A DNA stretch of 14,309 nt from an uncultured Collinsella sp. (GCA_958446785.1 CAUCXP010000015.1:1-14309); one strand, 5' to 3'; positions 6,193 to 12,623 are shown, counted from the first letter of the stretch. Notes: generated by a model from the letters alone, not told the origin. Translations and numbers: made by a program.

Positions 6193-6783
6193 ATGATGAG
6201 TTGCAAACGTCCGCACACCGTTAAGGCGACACTCACTTCTGAAGAATACGAAACGCTTTCCGCTTTGGCAGAAAAGGCGGGCATGACGAAAGCCGAATTC
6301 ATTCGCTATGCACTGATTCATTGGAATGAATCGTTCGATGATCTAGTCATTTCCAAAAATAAGAACGGTGGCCGTAGCAAAAAGCTGCAAACCGTTTCAG
6401 AGGATTCGAACGAAAAGCGCTCGGAGGTTATTTACGTCAAAGTCACCGATGGCGAGCACGAGGCGATTCGCAAGCAGGCGGATGCGCTCGGCACGACCGT
6501 CAGTGCGTATGCCCGCCGCGTGATGCTGGCCGGGAAAATCGAGATGATCGATTTCGATATGAGCCAGGTCGCAAAAATCTATCACGAGCTGTATCGCGAG
6601 GGGACGAACCTCAACCAGCTGATGTATTTTGTGAATGCGCAAGGTCTTCCGGCCTACAACGAGAAGGCGGTTTTCCGAACGCTTGAAAAGGTTTACCAAA
6701 ATGCCCGTAAAGTCACTCTCTTCATCGAAGAGCTCGAACAGCGCTATTTCACCGATGGCGGTGAGCTCGATGACCGTCGTTAA
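6193..6783 (+). CDS. mobC: MobC-like relaxosome accessory protein
   Basis: 196 residues, predicted to bind oriT and help the relaxase. There appear to be two ribbon-helix-helix segments: residues 10-46 (VKATLTSEEYETLSALAEKAG, then MTKAEFIRYAL) and 79-115 (IYVKVTDGEHEAIRKQADALG, then TTVSAYARRVML). Residues 125-190 carry the MobC-type tail (IYHELYREGTNLNQLMYFVN). The usual bacterial MobC is shorter with one such domain, so the N-terminal copy looks like an extra, possibly duplicated unit. Two ATGs are adjacent (6193 and 6196); GGGGG at 6183-6187 serves either. The gene ends 14 bases inside the relaxase gene, indicating translational coupling. Confidence 0.8.
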   Translation: MMSCKRPHTVKATLTSEEYETLSALAEKAGMTKAEFIRYALIHWNESFDDLVISKNKNGGRSKKLQTVSEDSNEKRSEVIYVKVTDGEHEAIRKQADALGTTVSAYARRVMLAGKIEMIDFDMSQVAKIYHELYREGTNLNQLMYFVNAQGLPAYNEKAVFRTLEKVYQNARKVTLFIEELEQRYFTDGGELDDRR

Positions 6784-7969
6784 GCAGAAAGGTGTTTCGT
6801 CCGAGCGCTACGCGAAGCACCTGCGCAAGTACATTAACGGAAAGAATGCTTTGGCCCGCGGCGGCTGGAACCTCGCGAACGGAAAGCACTGGTTTTCCGA
6901 AATGGCTATGACGCGGAAGATGTTCCATCACGACAGGCCCGCGCGTGCCGGCGCGAAGAACATAACGATGCTTCATCAGATTCTCGCGTTTCTGCCCGAG
7001 GAGTGCAGCTGCAACGGAGGCAAGATGACCCCCGATGCGTGTATGGCCTACGCGGAGCAATGGCTTGCGAAACACTACCCGCATCAACAAGTGATTGTCG
7101 CGTTGCATGAGGAAAGCGATAAGGCGGGAAAACGCTACGCGGTTCATATGGCGATTAACCGCACGGATCTTTTGACGGGTAAGCGTTGCGAGACGGGCGG
7201 GCGTCGCGGAAAGTACGAACGCGCTGCGTGGGTTCGTGAAATGGACGAGGCCTGGAATCTCGCTCAGCTCGAAAAGGGAAAGAAGAACTCGAAGATTCGA
7301 GACCGACAGCCGCGCGACACTGAAAAGAAAATCGTTGAGCGGGGAGAGTACAGTTATAAAAACAATCTGCGCGAGTTGATCCATCTTGCAATCAACGAAG
7401 GTCATCCGAAGAATATGGAGCAGTTTAAAAAGTTACTTGCCTCATGGGGCGTAGACATTTTCATCAAGAACAATCGAGTCTATGCGACAGATCTCGATAT
7501 CAAGGAGGCCGGCAACCCGAAGTGCACTTTCAACCTGACTCGTCTTGACGGGAGGTTTGCGGTCAAGCAACTTGAGGCGGCCTTCAAAAATAACGTGCTG
7601 GAGGCCGAGCGAGCCCTTCCTTATGAGAGGCGTTGCGAGATTTACATTCAACGGCTTAAGAAGGCGTATTCGGCGTGGGTCGAGCAGGCAAAGGCGAGCA
7701 AGGGCGTCGCCTACAATCTCTTTCCTAAGTTCATCGCACCGAAGTGCGATGAAGATCTGCTCGAGGATCCGGCGGTTCGTGATGAGCTTCTTGCCCGGCG
7801 CGGTTACGCAAGGGAGATTCGCAACCGTTACGCCGGCGCCGTTCCCGATGCTGGCGATGACCGCGTTCGCGCCGCAGGACGAGCCCATGGTGGCAACGGC
7901 GACATCTCGCCGCAGGTCGATCGTGCGGTCGACCGAGGCGATTACGATCGCGGCGACGCGCCTCGCTAG
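6770..7969 (+). CDS. Relaxase (MobA/VirD2-like mobilization nuclease)
   Basis: 399 residues from the ATG at 6770, chosen because GGTGAG sits 4 bases upstream and the start overlaps the end of mobC; an upstream ATG in the same frame would read inside mobC. The protein would nick oriT and carry the strand during transfer. The N-terminal relaxase domain (about 1-170) has the YINGK segment with candidate Tyr14/Tyr21, KHYPHQQVIVALHEES (His113) and YAVHMAINRTD (His126, Asn130). The usual HxHxxxN metal motif would need His at 124, where Ala stands. Residues 195-275 (LRELIHLAINEGHPKNMEQF, then KKLLASWGVDI) resemble the C-terminal region of MobA-type relaxases. The C-terminus is Arg/Asp-rich and low in complexity. 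No secretion genes accompany it. Confidence 0.85.
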   Translation: MTVVKQKGVSSERYAKHLRKYINGKNALARGGWNLANGKHWFSEMAMTRKMFHHDRPARAGAKNITMLHQILAFLPEECSCNGGKMTPDACMAYAEQWLAKHYPHQQVIVALHEESDKAGKRYAVHMAINRTDLLTGKRCETGGRRGKYERAAWVREMDEAWNLAQLEKGKKNSKIRDRQPRDTEKKIVERGEYSYKNNLRELIHLAINEGHPKNMEQFKKLLASWGVDIFIKNNRVYATDLDIKEAGNPKCTFNLTRLDGRFAVKQLEAAFKNNVLEAERALPYERRCEIYIQRLKKAYSAWVEQAKASKGVAYNLFPKFIAPKCDEDLLEDPAVRDELLARRGYAREIRNRYAGAVPDAGDDRVRAAGRAHGGNGDISPQVDRAVDRGDYDRGDAPR

Positions 7970-8084
7970 TTTTGGAAAGCCTATCGTCGGTGCCCTAGCG
8001 CGCTGCCATCCAGTGCCGATTCTGCCATACTCGCAATTCGGTGAGGATGAGGAGCGTGAATTGATCGGCGGGGGTCAGCCGCTC

Positions 8085-8093
8085 TGATAGAAT
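8085..8093 (+). promoter_or_regulatory. Extended -10 promoter of the small peptide gene
   Basis: TGATAGAAT matches the extended -10 pattern TGnTATAAT with one mismatch in the hexamer. Transcription would begin near 8100, giving a leader of about 57 bases. A possible TTGATC lies upstream at 8061-8066 but too far for normal spacing. Confidence 0.5.
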
Positions 8094-8121
8094 CGTCCTT
8101 GCTGGCGGCAGCCCTCGTGCC

Positions 8122-8156
8122 GGGCAGAGCCCTCCATTTGATGGGAGGTGATGCCC
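8122..8156 (+). promoter_or_regulatory. Leader hairpin sequestering the ribosome binding site
   Basis: CCTCC (8131-8135) pairs with the Shine-Dalgarno GGAGG (8144-8148), with AT/AT closing a TTG loop and one bulged G. An outer helix GGGCA (8122-8126)/TGCCC (8152-8156) ends directly before the ATG at 8157. Translation should be weak unless the structure opens. Confidence 0.65.
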
Positions 8157-8282
8157 ATGACCGATTTCACCGAGCTCGTGAAGCTCCTGACCGCTATGGT
8201 CTCGCTCCTCACGGCCCTTGTCGGCCTTTCCAAGGCACTCAAGCAGGGCTCGAAGCCCAAAAAGAAAGGCCACCGTCGCTAA
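8157..8282 (+). CDS. 41-residue hydrophobic Lys/Arg-tailed peptide, type I toxin-like
   Basis: Residues 1-8 (MTDFTELV) lead into a hydrophobic segment (about 8-28, LLTAMVSLLTALVGL) able to span a membrane, followed by a basic tail rich in Lys and Arg (KQGSKPKKKGHRR). The size and layout match small type I toxins and the putative holin-like toxin family, but I cannot assign a named family with certainty. The ATG at 8157 has a perfect GGGAGG 8 bases upstream; an in-frame ATG at 8151 is too close to it. The ribosome binding site is held in a hairpin, typical of type I toxin messages. It stands alone 187 bases after the relaxase gene. A cognate antisense RNA was not identified. Confidence 0.65.
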   Translation: MTDFTELVKLLTAMVSLLTALVGLSKALKQGSKPKKKGHRR

Positions 8283-8545
8283 GACGATGACCCAACTTCA
8301 TTAAGCAACGGCTCTGCCCAGCTCTCTACAACTTGGGCTGCCGTCGGCACCATTTTACCCTCCTGACGAGGAATTCGTCCATATTTCAAAAATCAAATCC
8401 TGTTCGCGCGTGGGCGTAAACTTTTAGTTGGGCAAATCCGGCAGATTGGAGCTTGAAACATGAGGGATATGCACCTCATGTCGCTCATAAAACGTCTCCT
8501 GACCTCGAGGGAGAACGTTTTTTAGCGATAAAAGGAGACATAAAT
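8283..8545. other. Noncoding gap with a hairpin between peptide and phosphoesterase genes
   Basis: No gene is seen. CGGC (8310-8313) pairs with GCCG (8340-8343), and GCCCA (8316-8320) with TGGGC (8334-8338); a few Ts follow at about 8353, so it may weakly terminate the peptide message. An antisense RNA to the peptide could start here, but no convincing minus-strand promoter was found. Confidence 0.35.
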
Positions 8546-9184
8546 ATGATCTGGTTTACCAGCGACACCCACTTCGGGCATGAGAACGTGCTGAAGTTCA
8601 CCGACCGCCCGTGGGAGACGATTTGGCAGATGAACGACGCCATCGTCGACAGCATCAACGGCAAGGTTGCCGTGGACGACGAGCTCTACATCCTGGGGGA
8701 TTTCTCATTCAAGATGACCGCCCAGGACGCCTACGGGCTGCGCAAGCGGATCGCCTGCAGACGCATCCACCTCGTCCCGGGAAACCACGACAAGGACTGG
8801 ACCCAGCCGGCGGTCGCTGGCGCCTTCACCGTGGAGCCGCCGATCTGCGTGCTCAAGATCGACGGGCAGAAGATCGTCCTGTGCCATTACCCCATGGCCG
8901 ACTGGCAGGGCATGAGCCATGGATCGTGGCACCTCCACGGGCACATCCACAGCAGCGGCGGCGCGTACAACGAGTTCAACCGCAAGCAGGGCCTTCTGCG
9001 CTACGACGTCGGTTGCGACGCCAACGGGCACTCCCCGGTGAGCCTCGACGAGCTGGGGGAATGGTTCGCCGGGGTCGACGAGCCGTGCGGCCGGGTGAAA
9101 TGGCCGTGGTGGGTCAACGAGACCGGCGACAGGCAGGTCGAGCGCGAGCTGGCGGCGTACAAGAGGGAAGAGGCGATTCGATGA
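8546..9184 (+). CDS. Calcineurin-like metallophosphoesterase 1
   Basis: 212 residues from the ATG at 8546, chosen because GGAG (8534-8537) stands 8 bases upstream; a longer frame from 8453 has no such site and gives an implausible N-terminus. All metal-binding motifs of the calcineurin-like fold are present: D7-x-H9 (SDTHFGHEN), GD 51-52 (ILGDFSF), GNHD 79-82, H114 (CHYPM) and HGHIH 131-135, so it should be an active di-metal hydrolase. This subtype is common in bacteria and phages; its substrate is unknown. No signal peptide, so cytoplasmic. It is the first of three phosphoesterase genes; its stop TGA overlaps the next ATG by four bases (ATGA). Confidence 0.9.
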   Translation: MIWFTSDTHFGHENVLKFTDRPWETIWQMNDAIVDSINGKVAVDDELYILGDFSFKMTAQDAYGLRKRIACRRIHLVPGNHDKDWTQPAVAGAFTVEPPICVLKIDGQKIVLCHYPMADWQGMSHGSWHLHGHIHSSGGAYNEFNRKQGLLRYDVGCDANGHSPVSLDELGEWFAGVDEPCGRVKWPWWVNETGDRQVERELAAYKREEAIR

Positions 9185-9906
9185 CAGTCTATGTGACGGG
9201 CGACATCCACGGTGGGCTCGACATGCAAAAGCTCCGCGACTGGGAGCTTGGCGACAGTCTTACCGGCGACGACTATCTCATCGTCGCCGGCGACTTTGGC
9301 TTTCCGTGGGATTTCTCTGCCGAGGAATGCGCCGATATCACCTGGCTGGAGTCGCGCCCCTACACGGTACTGTTCGTCGACGGCAACCACGAGCGCTTCG
9401 ATCACTGGGCGGAGCGCCCCATGGAGTTATGGCATGGCGGGCTGACGCAGCGCCTGTCGGACACCTCGCCCATTCGGCGCCTGACGCGCGGCGAGGTCTT
9501 CGAGCTCGACGGATCGACGGTCTTCACCATGGGCGGTGCCACGAGCGTGGACAGGGAATACCGCGTGCCGTATTCCAGCTGGTGGCCTCAGGAGCTCCCG
9601 GACGAGCGCGATTTCGATACCGCGCGGACAAAGCTCGACGAGGTCGGCTGGAAGGTCGACTGCGTCATCACCCATACCTGCCCGACGCGCATGCTCTCGC
9701 CGACGCTCTACCCGGACCCAGGCTGGGAACGCCCTGATGTGGACCGGCTGACCGAATTCCTCGACGAGCTTGAGGACCGCCTGGACTATAAACATTGGTA
9801 TTACGGCCATTTTCACCGAGACGGCAACCCGGACGAACGGCACACGGCGCTGTATGACCGGATCGTGAGGCTCGGGGACAAACTCCTGCCGTGGGGCGCG
9901 TACTGA
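9181..9906 (+). CDS. Calcineurin-like metallophosphoesterase 2
   Basis: 241 residues. The start ATG at 9181 lies in an ATGA overlap with the preceding stop; a longer frame back to 8611 is only an out-of-frame shadow of gene 1. Metal motifs: D8-x-H10 (TGDIHG), GD 37-38 (VAGDFGF), GNHE 68-71, TH 164-165 and GHFH 209-212. It belongs to a different subfamily from gene 1, marked by WHGGL, TRGEVFELDG, MGGATS and SSWWPQELP, and is clearly paralogous to gene 3. Cytoplasmic by lack of a signal peptide. Its stop overlaps the gene 3 start by one base (TGATG), so the three should be co-translated. Substrate unknown. Confidence 0.9.
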   Translation: MTVYVTGDIHGGLDMQKLRDWELGDSLTGDDYLIVAGDFGFPWDFSAEECADITWLESRPYTVLFVDGNHERFDHWAERPMELWHGGLTQRLSDTSPIRRLTRGEVFELDGSTVFTMGGATSVDREYRVPYSSWWPQELPDERDFDTARTKLDEVGWKVDCVITHTCPTRMLSPTLYPDPGWERPDVDRLTEFLDELEDRLDYKHWYYGHFHRDGNPDERHTALYDRIVRLGDKLLPWGAY

Positions 9907-10643
9907 TGGCTGTCTATGTGACAGGAGACGTGCACGGCAGGGCCGAGTACGGGGCCAGCAGGTTCGCCTTCAGGTCTTGGCCGTTGGGCCGGACCCTGAC
10001 GCGCGATGACGCGGTGATCGTGGCCGGCGACTTCGGCTTTGTCTGGGACGGCTCGAATGCTGAGAGGTATTGGCTCGACTGGTTCGAGTCGAAGCCCTGG
10101 ACCACGTGTTTCGTAGACGGCAACCATGAGAACCACCACGCCCTGGCTGGGCTGCCGGTGCGGGAGTGGAACGGCGGGCTCGTCCATGAGGCGCGACCGC
10201 ACGTGCTGCACCTGATGCGTGGAGAGGTGTTCGATATCGACGGGCTCACGGTCCTTGCCATGGGCGGTGCCACGAGCAACGACAGGCAGTATCGCAGGGA
10301 GGGGAGGAGCTGGTGGCCCGAGGAGATGCCGAGCGAGGAAGAGACGGAACACTGCCGCTCCTCGCTCGACCGCGTGGGCTGGAAGGTCGACTGTGTTGTG
10401 ACTCACGAGGCGCCTGCCGCCATTGCTGAGGGGCTGTGTCGCGAGCGTGGGCGCGAGTATCGAGGCGACCGGCTGCAACGATTCCTTAGCGAGCTCGACG
10501 GACGGCTCGGCTACTGCGTCTGGTTCTTCGGTCACTACCACGGTGACAAATGGTGCGACGCCAAGCATCGCCTTATCTACCAAGGCATCGTGCCGATCGA
10601 AGATGCTGCGCCCGGTTCTAGGAACCTTCTAGAAGCGCTCTAG
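9906..10643 (+). CDS. Calcineurin-like metallophosphoesterase 3 (paralogue of 2)
   Basis: 245 residues from the ATG at 9906, which overlaps the stop of gene 2; an ATG at 9891 in the same frame is less likely. Metal motifs: D8-x-H10 (TGDVHG), GD 41-42, GNHE 72-75, TH in VVTHEAP and GHYH in FFGHYHGD. It shares the subfamily blocks of gene 2 (VYVTGD, VAGDFGF, FVDGNHE, MRGEVFDIDG, MGGATS, SWWPEEMPS, GWKVDCV), so the pair arose by duplication and then diverged markedly. Its stop codon lies inside a long inverted repeat. Substrate unknown; nucleotides, cyclic nucleotides or phosphoproteins are possible by family membership only. Confidence 0.9.
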   Translation: MAVYVTGDVHGRAEYGASRFAFRSWPLGRTLTRDDAVIVAGDFGFVWDGSNAERYWLDWFESKPWTTCFVDGNHENHHALAGLPVREWNGGLVHEARPHVLHLMRGEVFDIDGLTVLAMGGATSNDRQYRREGRSWWPEEMPSEEETEHCRSSLDRVGWKVDCVVTHEAPAAIAEGLCRERGREYRGDRLQRFLSELDGRLGYCVWFFGHYHGDKWCDAKHRLIYQGIVPIEDAAPGSRNLLEAL

Positions 10644-10656
10644 AAGGTTTCTAGAA
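10616..10656. terminator. 18-bp inverted repeat over the stop codon of phosphoesterase 3
   Basis: Arms 10616-10633 and 10639-10656 pair over 18 bp with one G-T, around a 5-base loop. Each arm carries TCTAG at both ends. No T-run follows on the plus strand, so if it is a terminator it is not a classical intrinsic one. It sits between convergent genes. Confidence 0.5.
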
Positions 10657-10685
10657 ATCAGCAGCCCGACAGGAGAAGCACGGGG

Positions 10686-11255
10686 CTACTCGCCCTTCAT
10701 CTGGGTCATGACCTCGACCTTGGCCTCGGCCACAGCCGCCCGCTGCTCGGCTACAGCAAGGCGGTCCTTGAGGGCGGCGACCTCGGCCGTCAGGTCGCGC
10801 TGGGCCAGGAGCGCATCGCTCAGCTCGGCTTGGGCTTTCAACGCGGCGTCACGCTCGACGCGCAGACGCTCGATCTCATCGGACATGGCCTCAGCCTCGG
10901 CGTGGAGCTGGACGACCTGCCTGCTGAGCTCCCTGGCATCGGCGAGGTATCTGACGCTCGCGGCATGGAGCTCATTGTTCTCGAGCTCGATGCTCGCGGT
11001 GTCGAGCTCGAACTTCTCCTCGATAAAGGCGACCCGCTCATTGCAGTCGGCCTCAAGTCTTTCGTTCCGGTCTCTCGCCTCGACGAGCTTGCGGTTGAAT
11101 TCGTCGAGCTGGGCCCTGAGTAACGCGTTCTCGGTTCTGAGGTCGCCCGTCTCGCGCAGCAGCTTCTCCCGCCACGTCGCCTCGATTCGCTCGGCGGCCT
11201 CATCGAGGACGGACTTCACGCCGTAGATCTCCCTGATTTTCTTCTCGTCTGCCAT
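10686..11255 (-). CDS. Coiled-coil protein of unknown function
   Basis: 189 residues from the ATG at 11255, which has GGAG 9 bases upstream; a TTG at 11270 is possible but overlaps that site. The protein is almost wholly predicted alpha-helical coiled coil: Glu/Arg/Ala/Leu-rich heptads from about residue 18 to the end, for example LRTENALLRAQLDEFNRKL and EIERLRVERDAALKAQAEL. No signal peptide, membrane segment or enzyme motif. I do not recognise it. It is convergent with the phosphoesterase operon (43-base gap) and alone on its strand. A scaffold or partner role is possible but unsupported. Its leader contains a cruciform-like structure. Confidence 0.75.
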   Translation of the reverse strand: MADEKKIREIYGVKSVLDEAAERIEATWREKLLRETGDLRTENALLRAQLDEFNRKLVEARDRNERLEADCNERVAFIEEKFELDTASIELENNELHAASVRYLADARELSRQVVQLHAEAEAMSDEIERLRVERDAALKAQAELSDALLAQRDLTAEVAALKDRLAVAEQRAAVAEAKVEVMTQMKGE

Positions 11256-11268
11256 GGTGCGGCACTCC

Positions 11269-11333
11269 AATCAACAACGGGCATGGCTCCGCCATGCCAT
11301 ATGGCTGGGAACAATGCACGGCCGCTGTTGATT
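11269..11333. promoter_or_regulatory. Cruciform-like structure in the leader of the coiled-coil gene
   Basis: Outer arms AATCAACAACGG (11269-11280) and CCGCTGTTGATT (11322-11333) match at 11 of 12 positions. Inside lies a perfect GGCATGGC/GCCATGCC hairpin (11280-11287 and 11291-11298, loop TCC). It starts 14 bases upstream of the ATG on the minus strand and overlaps the ribosome binding site region, so it may control translation. Confidence 0.45.
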
Positions 11334-11564
11334 TGTGTTCGCCCTGCAATCGGTGAGTTCTAAAAGGCGTCTCAAGTCATGCATTCACGCAGGTTTTCGG
11401 TTGGAGAAATACCGCACGTTTTCATGGTATCACGCGCCTTAAAGACCATGAATGGACGGCCATATCGATTCGTTGAAAATGGCACCTACGACGTGTTGGT
11501 GGCGGGAGAGTGATGGCGTTAAAGATGTCGAGAATGATTATGGGATTGTTTTAGATGCGGGCAT

Positions 11565-11636
11565 GAAAAAGGGTCGAATCGAAGTGTCTGGCCGGACGCC
11601 AATTGTCCGGGAACTGTTTCGGTTCGACCCTGTTTC
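11565..11636. other. Large imperfect inverted repeat with nested hairpin
   Basis: Outer arms are AAAGGGTCGAATCGAAG-like (about 11565-11584) and TTTCGGTTCGACCCT-like (about 11617-11636); the 9-bp core AGGGTCGAA/TTCGACCCT is perfect. A nested perfect CCGGAC/GTCCGG (11592-11597 and 11605-11610) sits in the middle. On the minus strand the structure is followed by TTTTT, so it may terminate leftward transcripts from the 12251-11865 gene, or be a structured RNA. Confidence 0.45.
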
Positions 11637-11768
11637 ATTTTACATCCGCGGCATGTTTTTGTAGACGCCTGGCGATTACCGACCTTCACGACCTCGATGA
11701 CGGTTTCCCCGTCCTCGATTCTTGCCAGATTGCGGTGGACATCGCTGCGCGAACGGCCGGATATCATT

Positions 11769-11817
11769 TGAGCCAGAATCCTCTTCTATTGAAGCGGATT
11801 CTGGCTCAGTGGTTTTT
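11769..11817 (+). terminator. Strong rightward terminator without an obvious upstream gene
   Basis: A perfect 13-bp stem (11769-11781 with 11796-11808; core GAGCCAGAATCC/GGATTCTGGCTC) continues after one mismatch into CTTC/GAAG with loop TATT. It is followed by GTGG and five Ts on the plus strand. No credible plus-strand gene precedes it, which points to an unannotated short transcript or a barrier to convergent transcription. Confidence 0.7.
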
Positions 11818-11864
11818 AACTCGGTTGTTTGACAGAAGCCCACGTCGATAGTCGGTCTGTGGAC

Positions 11865-12251
11865 TTAAGATTTCGGGGGCTCCCAAGCGTTTTCGATCGC
11901 GGCGCGGTAGATTGCAGCGTAATTAAGCATCCAGCTGCCATCACCCGCTTTTTGAATAAACCCCTTATTCTTCAAAGAGGTATAGGCCCGGGAGATCGTG
12001 TTCTTACTTAGGTGGTAGCGCTCCTCAATCCATTTGCTTTTTGCGTAAAAGCCCATGGCTCGTTTGTTTTTGGAAGGATTTCCAAGCTTCCATACGAGGC
12101 CGAGGATGAGGCGCTCGGCAGCGACAGTGGTGGCACAACACGCCCAGTCGGGCACCGAAATATAATTCGCGTTATCCATTTTCCTTCTAATCTCTCGTTG
12201 CTCAGTAACATCATTGGAAAATTTGTCGGAAATCGACGGTAGCTCGCTCAT
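11865..12251 (-). CDS. Winged-helix DNA-binding protein
   Basis: 128 residues from the ATG at 12251, with AGGTGG 6 bases upstream overlapping the stop of the preceding gene; a GTG at 12260 is less likely. Residues 70-105 form a winged helix-turn-helix resembling GntR-type or replication-initiator-type domains: YAKSKWIEERYHLSKNTISR, then AYTSLKNKGFIQKAGDGSW. Residues 32-58 (SVPDWACC, then AERLILGLVWKLG) precede it as helices. No effector-binding domain is present. It is the second gene of a leftward pair with the excisionase-like gene, so it probably regulates element excision, replication or gene expression. Exact target unknown. Confidence 0.75.
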   Translation of the reverse strand: MSELPSISDKFSNDVTEQREIRRKMDNANYISVPDWACCATTVAAERLILGLVWKLGNPSKNKRAMGFYAKSKWIEERYHLSKNTISRAYTSLKNKGFIQKAGDGSWMLNYAAIYRAAIENAWEPPKS

Positions 12252-12260
12252 GTTTACCAC

Positions 12261-12506
12261 CTAGTCAAGGTGGGCGGTCCGACCTTCAAGCTGCTTGAAA
12301 AGCTCATAAAACGAGCTTTCAAACATGTAATTCGAGCGATGGATTTGGATGAGCTTGCCGGACTCGCGCATGAATTTGCGTGCGGTGTTTTCGCTCCAGC
12401 CAGTGAGTTCGCGGATATCGTTAACGCGGAGCAACCGATCGCACTGAGCGGCACCAGTGGGGAAAGTCGGTGTGGACGCCTGAGTGCTAATCTTTGGAGT
12501 AGCCAT
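12261..12506 (-). CDS. Excisionase-like (AlpA/MerR-type HTH) protein
   Basis: 81 residues. After a Thr/Pro-rich N-terminus (1-22), residues 24-70 form a small winged helix-turn-helix like those of excisionases and AlpA-type regulators: LLRVNDIRELTGWSENTARK, FMRESGKLIQIHRSNYMF. Such proteins bend DNA at att sites and bias the integrase toward excision. The ATG at 12506 has AAAGGA 9 bases upstream. Its stop TAG forms part of the next gene's ribosome binding site, coupling the two. A structured leader and a possible leader peptide precede it. The integrase gene lies about 220 bases upstream, on the same strand. Confidence 0.75.
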   Translation of the reverse strand: MATPKISTQASTPTFPTGAAQCDRLLRVNDIRELTGWSENTARKFMRESGKLIQIHRSNYMFESSFYELFKQLEGRTAHLD

Positions 12507-12528
12507 GATGAGCTATCCTTTCAATGAG

Positions 12529-12580
12529 GGCCCTCCCTGTGCTTGTAAGACTTACCAGGTTCATAAGCACTTGGGGGGCC
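12529..12580 (-). promoter_or_regulatory. Leader hairpin with possible leader peptide upstream of the excisionase-like gene
   Basis: Arms GGCCCTCCCTGTGCTT (12529-12544) and AAGCACTTGGGGGGCC (12565-12580) pair at 13 of 16 positions, lying 23 bases upstream of the start codon on the transcribed strand. Within it an ATG at 12564 opens a 25-codon frame (MNLVSLTSTGR, ending YSKD) that stops at 12487, overlapping the first codons of the gene. No ribosome binding site precedes this small frame. This could be an attenuator-type leader. Confidence 0.4.
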
Positions 12581-12623
12581 GGTTTCTATGACTACATGCG
12601 TAGCCATCTGACAGCTTTAGCAT

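Larger units (their letters stand above)
11334..11864. other. 531-base stretch without a convincing gene
   Basis: Short open frames exist but none has both a ribosome binding site and recognisable content. The best is on the minus strand, 11519-11767 (82 codons from ATG). Its first 35 residues (SGRSRSDVHRNLARIEDG, then ETVIEVVKVGNRQ) look protein-like, with GC-rich third positions, before running into inverted-repeat DNA. It may be a decayed remnant of a regulator. A plus-strand 45-codon frame at 11379-11516 is similarly unsupported. The stretch holds two large RNA structures, listed separately. Confidence 0.5.

Noticed and set aside
5612..6196. Plus-strand frame of 194 codons before mobC
   Set aside because: It begins inside a terminator and crosses several perfect inverted repeats; no recognisable protein content or ribosome binding site.
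7545..8087. Plus-strand frame overlapping the relaxase 3' end
   Set aside because: Out-of-frame shadow of the relaxase gene with low-complexity Arg/Ser content.
8348..8356. CACCATTTT as a fifth copy of the left-end repeat
   Set aside because: A short match followed by ACCC rather than GG, far from the cluster; chance occurrence is likely.
10708..11226. Plus-strand 172-codon frame opposite the coiled-coil gene
   Set aside because: Ser/Ala/Arg-rich shadow; the minus strand has a clean heptad pattern and ribosome binding site.
11452..11664. Plus-strand 70-codon frame
   Set aside because: No ribosome binding site; its second half lies in the large inverted repeat, and it matches nothing I recognise. 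Kept only as part of the noncoding stretch.
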